DNA of 64,000 nt from positions 32,551,705 to 32,615,704 of the forward strand of contig NC_052131.2 in assembly GCF_016086655.4 (NCBI RefSeq). The letters are read 5' to 3'. Every line of letters starts with the position of its first letter. Within the stretch, counting starts at the first letter, position 1. The stretch comes from Lepeophtheirus salmonis (lineage: Eukaryota; Arthropoda; Copepoda; Siphonostomatoida; Caligidae). The position numbers were made by a program, and so were the translations under genes. This document shows, piece by piece, positions 1 through 11,202 of this stretch. Under the pieces are notes generated by a model. That model made no database searches, was not told the DNA's origin, and was given only the letters and a program-made list of their open reading frames with translations.

Positions 1-96
1 AGCAAATCAAATGCATCCATTGAAACAAAGTATGGTATTTTATTAATTTTTCTTTTATGTAATCCGCAAGTTAAATTTATTCCTCATCATTTATAG

Positions 97-1127
97 GGGA
101 CACACCTTCGTGGACACTAAGGATCCCAATATAAATTATTCACATATTTCTCCGTACTGGAGCGATGGAAAAAATAAGATCTATTGCCAAGTCTGTGGAA
201 CAACTATCAGAATATATATGCAATATTCCCAACACTGTCACGACTGTGGTTTCTGTGTTCACCATGCCTGTGTACCATATATTAAAAGGGATTGTGTTGG
301 GGTCAAAGTTCGTACAAAGCCGGACTTCATTATGACGGTATGTTAAATAGTTAAAACATTATATCCTTTAGAGAATATATTTTTTTCCCTATTTATTTTT
401 TATATTATGTTAGATCTGCCCCGAAAAAAGCCTTCCGAGTTTAAATTACCAATGTAGTGAGTGTCAAATAGAGTTTGTTTCATCTTCTTCTAAACTCAAG
501 CCCAATCTCTGTGACTACACTGGGCTTTATTATTGTTCTTTATGCCATTGGGGCTCAAAGGGTATAACTCCTGCTAGGATCCTTCAAAATTGGGATTTTA
601 CCAAAGTACCTCTGAGTCAAGTCTCGAAGCAATATCTGTCACTCATGGTGAAGAAGCCTGTTATTAATATTGAAAAAGTAAATCCTCGCCTTTTTGCGGC
701 GGTTCATGAACTGAATGAGGTGAGAGATCTACGAAGGAAATTATTTTTTATGAAAAAGTACTTGGAGGTATGCCGATTTGCTTCAGACGAGAAATTACTC
801 CTGGAACTGAGTGATCGTCAACATTTCGTAGATAGCGTTGACTATTATTCTTTAGAGGATTTATTAGACACTGAGTCGGGTGAATTATTAAGATACATGG
901 AAAAAATAACTGGATCTTTTTACGATCATATAGTTAATTGTGTTTTATGTTATGCTCGTGGATTTATCTGTGAACTCTGCAAAAATAAGAAGGATATTCT
1001 ATTCCCTTTCTCACAGGATGGTTATCTCTGCGAATATTGCAAAGGAGTCTGTCATCACTATTGTTTTAGAGGGAATGGCTCCATTTGTCCCAAGTGTAAA
1101 CGACTTCAAGAGAGAAAGACAAAATAA
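97..1127 (+). CDS. DEF8: DEF8-like protein, C1 plus Rubicon-homology zinc domain (5' end outside window)
   Basis: Two coding exons are visible, 97-337 and 414-1127, joined in phase 0; the acceptor at 94-96 shows that earlier exons lie upstream of the window. The first exon encodes a C1-type zinc finger (paired Cys-x2-Cys motifs in YCQVCG and CHDCGFCVHHAC). The second carries the Rubicon-homology zinc region: CDYTGLYYCSLCHW, then NWDF, the RQHFV motif, and a C-terminal cluster CELC, CEYC, HHYC and CPKC. The order and spacing agree well with animal DEF8 as I remember it. DEF8 belongs with PLEKHM1 and Rubicon and is linked to lysosome positioning and Rab7-dependent traffic, including in osteoclasts. 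The stop is TAA at 1125-1127. The main uncertainty is the missing N-terminus, not the family. Confidence 0.88.
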
Positions 1128-1888
1128 TTATCTTCGATTTACTTTGATTATTAGTTAAAGATGTTTTTAATCATTTATGCTTATAAATAATAGTTAATAG
1201 TACCATAGATAGTTCAATAATCATGAAATATATTATATTTATAAAAGAAAGTAAAGACTCCACGCCCCCTATTAGTATTTTATAAAGTTAAAAAATATAT
1301 ATATATAGAAAATAAGAACCAGGATGTGGTAGGCTAGATGCGATGTTGTTCATTATGTCACCATCACATCATTGAGCTATGTTATTCATCACTATTAGGG
1401 TTCCCTTTATTCTAATGAAAATGAATTAGAAGGGAAAGAAAAGGAAGGAAATAAAGAAAGAATGAGCAAGAAAATGAGTGCTGAAGGGCTGCTTTACAAG
1501 GGAAAGAGGGAGCTAGAGAAAGAGAGTGAGTTGGTGATTTTATTAAAAATAAAAGTATGATGGGCAAGGCAGAAAAAGATCAAAGCTGTACTAGCTAGAA
1601 GCAGCAAATAATGGATAGACAGTAGTAGTAAATATTACTTTCCAAACTGACGTCACTAACTTTTATAATATACTTACTATTGTTTTTTTTCTTCGAGGAT
1701 GTGATATATTATTAAATATTATAATATACTTATAATATTAATACCTCTATGTCTACATATATTAATAGTTTTATATTTATATATATTAATTTATTAATAG
1801 GTCTATGACATTATATTAATATATATTTATAAGTACCCCGACTTAGTTGTTACAAGAGCAAGTGCATCTTAAAAGTAAGGGGAAGGCG
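1128..1888. other. Intergenic, AT-rich, probable promoter of the CXXC gene
   Basis: No gene is seen. There is a purine-rich stretch at 1430-1530, AT microsatellite-like sequence at 1690-1840, and a perfect palindromic CRE/ATF-type octamer TGACGTCA at 1648-1655, about 240 bp before the CXXC gene ATG. Confidence 0.6.
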
Positions 1889-3841
1889 ATGCAGAATTTG
1901 CCCATAAATTTGGATCACTACAATACCTACGTACGGGCCCTGCTCCCTCCGATCCCTCATTGCATTGAAAGTTGTCAATATTCGGATTCACTCAATTGGG
2001 AATGCACTCTATCTGTAGCTCTTCTCTCGGAATCAGATTGTATGAAATGGTTGACGGATTTCATTGAAATCTCGAAAACCAACTGGAAAGTTAATAAAAA
2101 TATCGCTCTTACCAATGTTCTCAATAAAAAGGTGAGGTGAATACGGAATACTCCCTTAAGTTGTCTAAAATTTAACACTTTCCGCACGACTAAATGGTGT
2201 TTTTTATTTATTTTCTACCCTTTAGTCTTAACAAATGAGTAATTACTAATATCTACATATATAATTGATTGTAGGTATTATGGGGAATGGTCTACCAATG
2301 TGAAACCAATGCTACAAAAAACTGCCCTGCCAAACTAGAGTTGAAAATTCTAAGTCTATCTGAAAATGATAAAATCAAAAGTAAAACAACGTATCCTTGT
2401 TTAATCTCCATACATTTTCACCATAATCATTCCCTCTCATCCTTGACTAACAAAAGCAGCTCCAATATGAACTCTGACATTCCATCGCATATTAAAGAAC
2501 ATTTTGAGGGATATTTCCTGGAAACAATTGAAACGAGGAATGGTGGCTCTCCTGTCACCTCTACTAATAATGGAGCCTCAAACCATGGTTCTACATCCTC
2601 CAATTCCCATCCCTCTGGTACCCGAGTCGTCATTTTAAACCAGGGGAATCCACCACAAATCATTTCGAGTCAGGATATGGGTGTTGTATTTGATATCGAG
2701 GATGTGAATAATAAGTTGGATGAACAACTTGGCTTTCTTAAAGCTCTTTTAAAACAAAGTGGAACAGGATGTGCTGCTGTCAAACAGTTCACGGACCAAT
2801 TTGATCGAATCAAAAATGATTCTGATCATTTAGAAAATGCTTTAATAAACTTTGGAATTGAGAGTCACACTGCTCAAATTTTACATCATCATCCTCCTGT
2901 GAATTCCGGAGATATTCTCTCCGTATCAAACCCGGTTCAGTGGGCACAGCCCACAACTATTCTCAGTGATAATGGACCTGATGATATCTTTTCTAAGACA
3001 AATAATCTCCTACTTACCAATCACAATAATAATAATATCATCAACGGAAATGGGAACATTTTAGAGGAAGATGAGGATTCCCTTAAAAACAAGAAGGGAA
3101 AGAAAAAAAAATTAAATGAGGTGTCTCCTGGACAAATTGATCCCGTCACGGGCAAAAGGAAAAAAAGATCTCGTTGTGGTACTTGCTCAGGTTGTATTAA
3201 TAGGGATAAAACACAGGATTGTCGAGAATGTAGGAATTGTCTGGATCAAAAAAGATATGGAGGACCAGGAAGATTAAAAAAGGCGTGTATTAAGCGGTCT
3301 TGCGTCGTTATGTGCACGGCGGATACATCCAGCTCTCATCATCAGGGCCAACAACAGCAACAAACTTCCACAGCTCAAATCTCATCTCTATCCCTCCCAA
3401 CAAACATAAGTTTACCTATACATTCAACTAGTGCTGTGGGAACAACATCATCGAATGGAAATCCTACAGGAGTTGGAGGCACAACTGTGATAGCTGCATC
3501 TTCTTCAGTCACATTGGGTCCACAAGGATCCGTTCTTTCCTGGCCAGCTGGAACACAATTTGCTCCTACATTCCAAGTAAGCACGATCTTTATATTATTA
3601 TTCCTCCTCTACATTGTTTTATGTACGGCACACTTGAATATTTCAGGTTCAGCAGCCGGTCCAGTTTACATATCAGCCACAAACATTTGAGGATTCCACT
3701 GGCGTCGTTCAAACAACATCAACACAACGGGGCAATGCAGTCGTCACTACATCTCCAACCACCACTCTTCAGTATGCTACTCAATCCATTAAACTAGACT
3801 CTTTGACCAAAGAGTCGGTAGGACATCAAGGCATTACTTAA
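1889..3841 (+). CDS. CXXC zinc-finger protein with N-terminal CCHH (GCM/WRKY-like) finger
   Basis: Exons 1889-2131, 2275-3576 and 3647-3841 all join in phase 0 with GT-AG sites and give 579 residues. The ATG at 1889 is chosen because the open frame before it starts only at a TTG. Around residues 55-135 there is a finger with Cys90, Cys98 and His130/His133 (CETNATKNC then HFHHNH), the pattern of GCM1/WRKY/FLYWCH-type zinc domains. Residues about 376-425 form a CXXC domain: CGTCSGC, CRECRNC, the KRYGGPGR basic loop and a closing Cys. The KFGGPGR-like loop is the type that binds unmethylated CpG in KDM2, CFP1 and DNMT1. Between them lies an acidic, Asn- and Ser-rich linker with a lysine tract before the CXXC; the tail is Gln/Thr/Ser-rich like an activation domain. 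A nuclear DNA-binding role is likely. I cannot name an orthologue. Confidence 0.8.
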
Positions 3842-4905
3842 GGCGGCCATTCCGAATTTCATTAATTATTATTATTATAACGAACTAGAAGAAACCACTG
3901 GTTTAACCACCCATAAACTCCCTCTTCCCCAAGACCTATATTTTACAATATTCCTATTCTTAAAAGAACGAACAAAAAAGTCACTTGGCACATGAACTAG
4001 TAACTAACAAAATGATATAATGGCGACCAGTACAAACATTAAAAATTTAATATAAATGTCTTTTATTTTTCTACCGTTCTTCAATGATCATAGTTAAAAT
4101 AATATTATATATATATATATTGTGCCATTTATCAAGTATTTTTTTTTTTTTCGGTTGTTTAATTAAATAATAACTACAAAGTATTCTCTCTGTAATACAT
4201 TGTAATTTTTTGTGGCATGTTTTATATCACTACTACTATACTCAGAAATGGTTTAACTGCGAAGGAGAGATCTATGTGTTAATAATATTTTAGAAAGAAA
4301 ATATTAAAATAAAAAAAGATGTCAGTCCAAGATTGATTTTTTTTTTTTTTTAAATAATTAACTTTTTCATCATTTATATATATGTTGTAGATTTGTTTTT
4401 CTTTTGCTATTATAATTTATAGTCAATTTTACTTCCTTTTATTTATCATTACTTATTATATATATATAAATAATTAGTCATTCAATCGTTCTTTGTCACA
4501 TCATTGTTTTTCATATGTATTTTAAGAAGTGACCATGGTGAAGAAAGCAAATCTTATTTTAATATTTATTTTATATATGTATATATATATATAAAATTTG
4601 TCAAATCGAGTTAAGTTCCATCATTTTATTATATAATATGGAGAGAAGACATTATTGATTTTTTTTTTTGTTGTTGTTAAGTATTAGAGTTTAATCTTAT
4701 ATTATAAATCCTGATTTTAATGTTTTGTTCCATCTTTTGCTCAATTTAAAAAAACAAACAAACAGAGAAAACTGAATAAAAAGGATTCTTTATTATTCGA
4801 AATAAATCGTGGCTCAACGTTCATTTCCTACTAGTTAAATGATTAATGTTATAATTCGTAGAATAATGTCATTATTATAGATATTTATATTTATATTAAA
4901 GTACA
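3842..4905. other. Long 3' flank of the CXXC gene, AT-rich
   Basis: No coding exon is seen. The stretch contains several T tracts, ATATAT runs (about 4110, 4370, 4570-4600) and probably the long 3' UTR of the CXXC gene. The 3' end of MRPS11 faces it from the right. Confidence 0.55.
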
Positions 4906-5487
4906 TTACACACGCCTCCGTTTCTTTGCTCTCTTGGACCATCCCCAATCAACATGGGTTACATCAGATACTGAAGCAATTTGAATGCCTGTTTGAGCAA
5001 TACCCTTAACAGCTGCGAGTCTCCCTATATTGAACCCATCAATTTCCACTCGAACGTATTTAATACCTACATTCCTCAATGACTGCCCCATATTGATTCC
5101 CGTAGTGACGTTAGCCACCTCTGTTCTTTTACTTGCGTTGAGGAAGCCGTACATTTTTGGGGAGGAATAAAAAAGGAATTTGTTTTTAGAGTCATAGGCG
5201 GATATTTTGGTGTTATTTTTTTTACATGTGAGGTGCACATAGGGTAAGTCTTTATATTTTACTCCATTAAAAAGTTGATTCTCTGTTTCGTCATCTGGAA
5301 AGACGGAGGTTTTTGCAAGGGAAAGCTCTGCCACATTTGAACTGACTTCATCTGCATCTCCGACATCTACTTGTTTTGAAGGACGGTCTACAAAACCCAA
5401 TTTGATGAGGGATTTGTAGTCCAAGACTCTCTCCGTTCTAGGGACCGTGAGAGATAAGGTGCGAAAACCTATTCGTAGAGCGTTCAT
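4906..5487 (-). CDS. MRPS11: Mitochondrial small-subunit ribosomal protein uS11m
   Basis: A single exon of 193 codons plus stop. The C-terminal two thirds match the universal S11 fold: LPYVHLTCKKNNTKISAYD, then TGINMGQSLRNVGIKYVRVE, then GRLAAVKGIAQTGIQI, ending in THVDWGWSKRAKKRRRV. The VTHVxxxGxxxxKxRRV ending is diagnostic of uS11. The N-terminal roughly 70 residues are not conserved, start with a basic and hydroxylated stretch, and should include the mitochondrial targeting peptide. The protein binds 12S rRNA in the platform of the mitoribosome small subunit. The gene is head-to-head with SURF1, only 184 bp between ATGs. Confidence 0.93.
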   Translation of the reverse strand: MNALRIGFRTLSLTVPRTERVLDYKSLIKLGFVDRPSKQVDVGDADEVSSNVAELSLAKTSVFPDDETENQLFNGVKYKDLPYVHLTCKKNNTKISAYDSKNKFLFYSSPKMYGFLNASKRTEVANVTTGINMGQSLRNVGIKYVRVEIDGFNIGRLAAVKGIAQTGIQIASVSDVTHVDWGWSKRAKKRRRV

Positions 5488-5671
5488 GGTGTTGCAGCAG
5501 GCTGGAGAAATAGAAATTTTATTATTTATTTATTATGAATCTATGACGTAGAGAAAGGCCGGAGGTCATGCAAATCAACAAAATATCATATGTACGTCAA
5601 TGGACGGCAAATTCTTATATAACGCAGCTCACTTATGTAGGTAAAATTATAAAACTTCATTATTAATAAAA
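5488..5671. promoter_or_regulatory. Shared divergent promoter of MRPS11 and SURF1
   Basis: The two start codons are 184 bp apart on opposite strands, so this interval must hold both 5' UTRs and core promoters. No TATA box can be assigned. Both products serve the mitochondrial translation/respiratory chain, which makes co-regulation plausible but unproven. Confidence 0.6.
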
Positions 5672-6782
5672 ATGAAGTCCAGCATTCTTCAGGCCCTCTG
5701 GAGAAGAGTCCATTTCCGAGGATATGCTTCTAAGAAACGCTTAGAGTTTGTATCTTCAACATCCAGTTCGAATCGGATTAAATCATCTCCATTCAAGCCT
5801 TCAAGCATTGTTCTTTTGGTAAATTTCATTGTACTGGATGGAATTCATTTTTTAATGTTGAAATCCTAGATAGGCAGTTCCTTTGGCGACATTTGCACTC
5901 GGAGTTTGGCAAACCAAGCGAAGGACCTGGAAACTCAATCTCATACAGGAGTTGACTGAATCACAAAACAAGCCACCTATTGAGCTGCCAGCCACGTAAT
6001 GAGTTTTATTACATCTTTGTGTAGCACTTCAATTGTTATTAATGTGTAATTATTGCACTCTTAGTCCTGAGGAATGTCGAAGTGTTGAGTATCAAAAAGT
6101 AAGGGTTAGGGGGACCTTTGACTACTCCAGGTCTGTTCTTATTGGACCTAGATCACTGATTAAAAATGGTGGAGACGTTCACAGTTCCAGTGGCCTCATG
6201 GGAAGTAATAGCAGCTCAGGCTGGTGGTGTGTCAATCCATTCAAATTGAGTAACAGAGATGAAGTCATCCTAATAAACAGAGGATGGATCCCACTCAATT
6301 CCCCAGAAGGCTACAATCAAGGTCAGATAGAAGGAGAAGTGGAGCTAATATGTATACCAAGGAAATCTGAGAGAAAAAATCAGTACACACCTCCAATTAA
6401 ACCGGATGCTGAAGTGATACATACGAGGTTTGAAATTTGCATTTATGACATTATGTCGATTATACTTTGCTTGCTCTTAATTATAATTCTAAATGTGACA
6501 CATTATTTTCAGAAATGTCCCTGTGATTGCAGAAAAACTCGGAACTAGTCCAATATATTTAGATAGTTGTGAAACTGTACCAGGAGGTCCGATTGGAGGA
6601 CAAACGCGGGTTACTCTTGCAAATGACCATTTTTCATATATGTTAACATGGTGAGAATGAAATAGTTATATACATATATATGTCTTCTTAATTAATTAAT
6701 CATTAACTTTTCTTCCAAAAGGTTTTCCCTCTCTGGAATAACTTTCTACATGTGGTTGAAGAAATTTGCACTCAGAAAGTAA
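5672..6782 (+). CDS. SURF1: SURF1, cytochrome c oxidase assembly factor
   Basis: Exons 5672-5818, 5874-5995, 6065-6427, 6513-6650 and 6722-6782 (276 residues) keep frame through GT-AG introns of 55-85 bp. The N-terminus is basic (LWRRVHFRGYASKKR), as expected of a mitochondrial presequence. A first membrane segment ends in LATFALGVWQTKRRTWK, the GxWQxxRxxWK signature of the family. Then come INRGWIP, the PGGPIGGQTRVTLANDHFSY motif, and a second membrane segment TWFSLSGITFYMWLKKF. SURF1 sits in the inner mitochondrial membrane and helps heme a insertion into COX1. Among the possible acceptors near 5867-5877, only 5874 gives the conserved AVPLATFALGVWQ. All key family motifs are present; nothing looks broken. 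Confidence 0.93.
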
Positions 6783-6867
6783 ACAACTTCTCTATAATAT
6801 CGGATTTCATCTATAATTTATTAAAAAGTTAAATATGAACAATGACAAGTCATTAGAAGAACAAAAA

Positions 6868-9091
6868 TTACTGAGGAGCCCTCTTCCTACTGTCCTCTTT
6901 TACATATTTAATAATATTTTCAACGACTTCACTTGAAGAAGCATCACCTCCAAGGTCAGTTGTAAGGATACCATCTTCATTCAAAGTCTTTGAAACAGCG
7001 CTCCTAATACTCTGAGCATGATCGTGGAGTTGAAGATGGTCAAGAAGATCCGCTCCAGCATTGATCATTGCACATGGATTAGCAAGGTTCTTCCCAACTA
7101 ATCTTGATCCAGTGTTACGGGTACCAGGCTCAAAAATTGCGCATTTGGGCCCATAGTTCCCACCCGACACGATCCCTGGTCCACCAATCAATCCACAAAC
7201 TAAAATGATTACGTTTTTTTAAATATGTGTCGTGTGTATGTGCAAAAATAAAAAAATATTTTAACTCCAAAGTTGAACATACTGAGATTGGTGACGATCG
7301 TTCCGTATAGGTTTGTTAGTATCATGACGTCGAATTGCCATGGATTAGAAACGAGCTGCATACAGCAATTATCTATGATCATTTCATTGCATTCAATTTC
7401 TGGATAATCTAGACCAACTCTTTTTCCAACGGAGAGAAACAATCCGTCCGTGATTTTCATAATGTTAGCTTTGTGAACGATCGTAACTTTTTTGCGACCT
7501 TCCTTTCTTGCAAGCTCGAAACCATAGCGACACAATCTCTCAACGCTCTCCTTTGTTGTAATTTTAAGACTTTCAACAACCCCAGGAACATTTTCATGCT
7601 CTAACATGGCGTATTCTCCTACGATAGTTATTAATGAGGAGGATCACTGAAAGATTTATTACTCTAATAATACCTTCTGTATTTTGACGCACAATACAAA
7701 TATCAATATCCGAATGCCTTGTTTTTATACCAGGCTGTGATTTGCATTTAAGAACATTGACGAATAGATCAAGTTCGTTCCTCATAACAACATTACGACT
7801 CTTCAAATTGGGCTCATTCGATTTTAGCTCTATGTTGCCCTTCAAGCCACATCCATTGCGTTTAATTGAGGAAATGGCCTGTTACCAGAATGATAAAAAA
7901 ATTATTATAAAAAAATTGATCTTAAAGAGACAATCATTTACGTTAAACATGTCTTTTTCACTCTCATTCGTATCCAAGGCAACATCTTCAAAATAAATAG
8001 GAGCTCCTAAAGATAGAATTTAATATTGCACAGTATTAATAAAAAAAGATGGGCATTGTGAGATATTTATATTTGTTAACTGCGAGAGAGATAAAATCAA
8101 TTCTTCATAAACAATCTCCATCCCTAAGTACACAATCAGTGGTTAATTGAAAATCCGGAGCAAGATTATTAATAAGCCTTCGCTTTGTTAGTATAATGAT
8201 TAAATATTTTGATTCCCCATAGCATTTTACAACTTGCTGACGCTACTGTACACCACCATATCATACATCATGGTGATGACAAACTATATAAATTAGGATG
8301 TAAAAAATACATCCTCTAACTAACCAGCATGTTTGAAAACTTGTTTCACATATCCCATCATTTCGGGTCCAATCCCATCTCCTGCTAGGAGAGTCACTGT
8401 ATGTCGACCTCCATATCTGAAATATAAGAGAAAAATGAATAAGAAACAATTTTTCGAATAAAGAAAGGTCCAACAATTCCAAAGGGATAATAAATTGGAA
8501 ATCCATAGAATTGATTAAGGAATATGTGGTATTATAGTTTATAATGTAGTATGTGTACTAGAGACTAGAGAAACAACAGAGTCCAAGAGGTGGAAATCCG
8601 CACAACAACAGGAAAATATATTATATAATGATGAAACAAAATACCTTGCACTTCCGAGATAATTCTTATCCTCCTTAAGCCTATATGTAGAGTAAAAATT
8701 ATAAAAGTAAAGAATTAAGTCCAACTCAAAACAACGAAACAGCGCGATCCGTCTAATTAGTTATATAATTCAATATAATATGTAGTTCTTTCACACGACT
8801 ATAGACATTTTTAATTAATTGTTAGTTGGTTCATGGTAATCATTATTATTTTGTATAATCATATCATATCAATTACAGTCAATTAATAGCCAATCGTTAA
8901 ATTAATTTAATTTAATAATCCATCAATAATAACAAGTAACGATCCTTGATGATTTTGAACGTAGTGAATTCCTTCATAAAAGAACCTACTCACCGAGCGA
9001 TTGGAATTCCACTGGAAGATCTTGCCGTCCAACATCTTGCCACAATCAACGGTTTCAGTAAATTCCCTAATTTTTGATTAATGACGGCCAT
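6868..9091 (-). CDS. IDH3G: NAD-dependent isocitrate dehydrogenase, gamma-type regulatory subunit, mitochondrial
   Basis: Seven coding exons in transcript order: 9091-8994, 8680-8645, 8416-8325, 8006-7942, 7878-7674, 7618-7283, 7199-6868, giving 387 residues. The start MAVINQKLGNLLKPL leads into a basic, Ser/Arg-rich presequence. Conserved blocks are VTLLAGDGIGPEMM, RNELDLFVNVLKCKSQPGIK, IVRQNTEGEYAMLEHE, VTIVHKANIMK, and DVMILTNLYGTIVTNL followed by GLIGGPGIVSGGNYGP. Asn-Tyr-Gly, RNTG and a DHLQLHDHAQSIRSAV helix favour the gamma over the beta subunit. The enzyme is a TCA-cycle heteromer, and this subunit mediates allosteric control by citrate/ADP. The second exon is only 36 nt, but both splice sites and the frame support it. 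Confidence 0.9.
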
Positions 9092-11202
9092 CTCTCAAGA
9101 CTCAAGATATTGTCAAAACTCAAATGTAATATCTTATATATAAATATAATTTTAACTCCTGAACATCTGATTAAAGGGAACTTGATCATGAAAGGGAAAA
9201 CAAATGAGATAAAAAAACAAGGGAAAGCCTATCATTTGTTGTTTGAATTTTATATACATCCATTGTATTTTCTGATTGGTTCGCCTTTTTTGCGAAAGCA
9301 GATCAATCTAGCTATTTTAATTTACACAATATAGCTTACATCTGAAGCTAGAAATTGTACTGTTCAATTTAATGTTGCGTAATGAAATAAATCCTAATCC
9401 ACCAGCAGATACACGATTCTACAATTTTTAATCCATTTATCATAGATTCATATCAACAGTCATGTGATCATTATTATACACAAAAATTTCCGTTGTATAT
9501 AATTAAACTTAAAGAATATTATTCGATTTAATCATCATTGTTAATACATTTAATTATAATTAATTGTCACATTACATTTTTAGTATAGTATCACTCTTGG
9601 GATTTGACTACGCAATATTACTAGATATAAAATATGCCCTTTTTTCTTCTTTATTGAACTACAAACTTAAATTAAGATGATTTTTATTACTTTACTGTGC
9701 CGTAATAATGTTTTTATTATTTGGGGCCTTATTGTAGTGAATGTGGATTACTCACCATTTAAAAAACCATAAAAACTATACCCAAAAATATTATTGCCCC
9801 CCCCATCTCCGGTGATTACGGCCATGCAAACGGTCTCAACTGCAACACGCGTTCGTTATATTCTCATTGTCTATTTCCAAAATAAGGCCGTTGTAAGGAT
9901 TTTTCTTTGGGGAATGACATCCTATTTTTTCGTACTAATGTCTGACACTTTTTTTTATAGATAATTTCTTCCCATAAATATTTTTTGGCCTTTCTTAATA
10001 ATTTTTTTAATAATATTAATTAAAAAAATAATGTCTTTATATTATAAAACAAATTGAGATAATAAATTATTATTGGGGGGAATGTACAATTAAGAGACAA
10101 CCTACCTTAATTGCATGGAGAAAAAAAAGTTCTTTGCAACTAAGTTTTAAAGCATAAGAATTTACAAAAGGTTTCTCCTAATATCACCCAATTAGTTCGA
10201 CAATTCGTAAAAAAATGAGGGCCACCAACACATATCAACTACAAAGATTTTATTATACAAATTGAGTTTGAATTACCCTGATTATATTCTTCGACAAATT
10301 ATCGTTAATTTCTCACAAAAAATTGTTCTTATTCTTCCTTTGGAAGTGCCACAAATTGTACTTAAAGTAGCAAACAATTACTGTTACATTTAAAAAAGTA
10401 AACATAAATAGTTTTATTTGAAAGAAGCCAAGTCGAGGCTTAATTAACTTAATCAATCCAATAAAGGTTCTGAACTATTTTTTACATTCTAGGGTATATA
10501 AACTTATCTCAGAAATTTGAATACAAAGGCTATAATTGACCAAAATATATCTTAGGAAATATTCGGCTGTATTGATTTTTGTTCAAGATTGTTTTTGTGT
10601 CAACTCACCAAGTATATTAATTAATTATATACTAAAGCATTACGGTAGTAACCCATTTCAATCGTTTAATTGTAGAAAATTATATACTTCGTTTCTTGGC
10701 AAAGAAACAGTTTGACAATATTGTTAGAAAATTAAAAAAACAGGAAACTCTTCGAATGTTCTAATTTGGTATGGATTACTTTTGGTAAATCAAGTTACTA
10801 GAGTTACTGCATAATATTTTTTTCCCCTGGCGCAATCAAAAATGTTGCCTGCTCGATTAGATTTAGTTACTATCGTACAACCACACAAGAATGTAACATA
10901 TTCAGTATTCCTTAAATCTAACTGATGTCGAGAATGAATTTTTATTTGTCTCTAAATATTGATAAATATTATTATATGTGGCTGTATTGAACAGGATACA
11001 TAAATCATAAATTTATTATCTATATTTTGTAATAAAAGGAGTGACTATAATTACCCGAAATATTTAAATCACTTTTTACTTTTTAAATATGACTATTTAG
11101 TAATTTTTTCGGAATCAATATTAGACAATTCATATGTAAATTATGGTTCTATATAGACATAGACTAGTGTGTTACATGTCAGAATAATGGATAAAAGAGA
11201 AA
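9092..11202. other. Intergenic, no gene seen
   Basis: AT-rich DNA with no coherent coding potential on either strand. A short GC-richer island at about 9795-9870 (a C run, then ACGGCCATGCAAACGG) stands out, but I cannot assign it. The first part must include the IDH3G promoter. Confidence 0.5.

Noticed and set aside
1847..1888. Extending the CXXC protein upstream of 1889
   Set aside because: The longer frame begins at a TTG, not an ATG; the first true ATG is at 1889.
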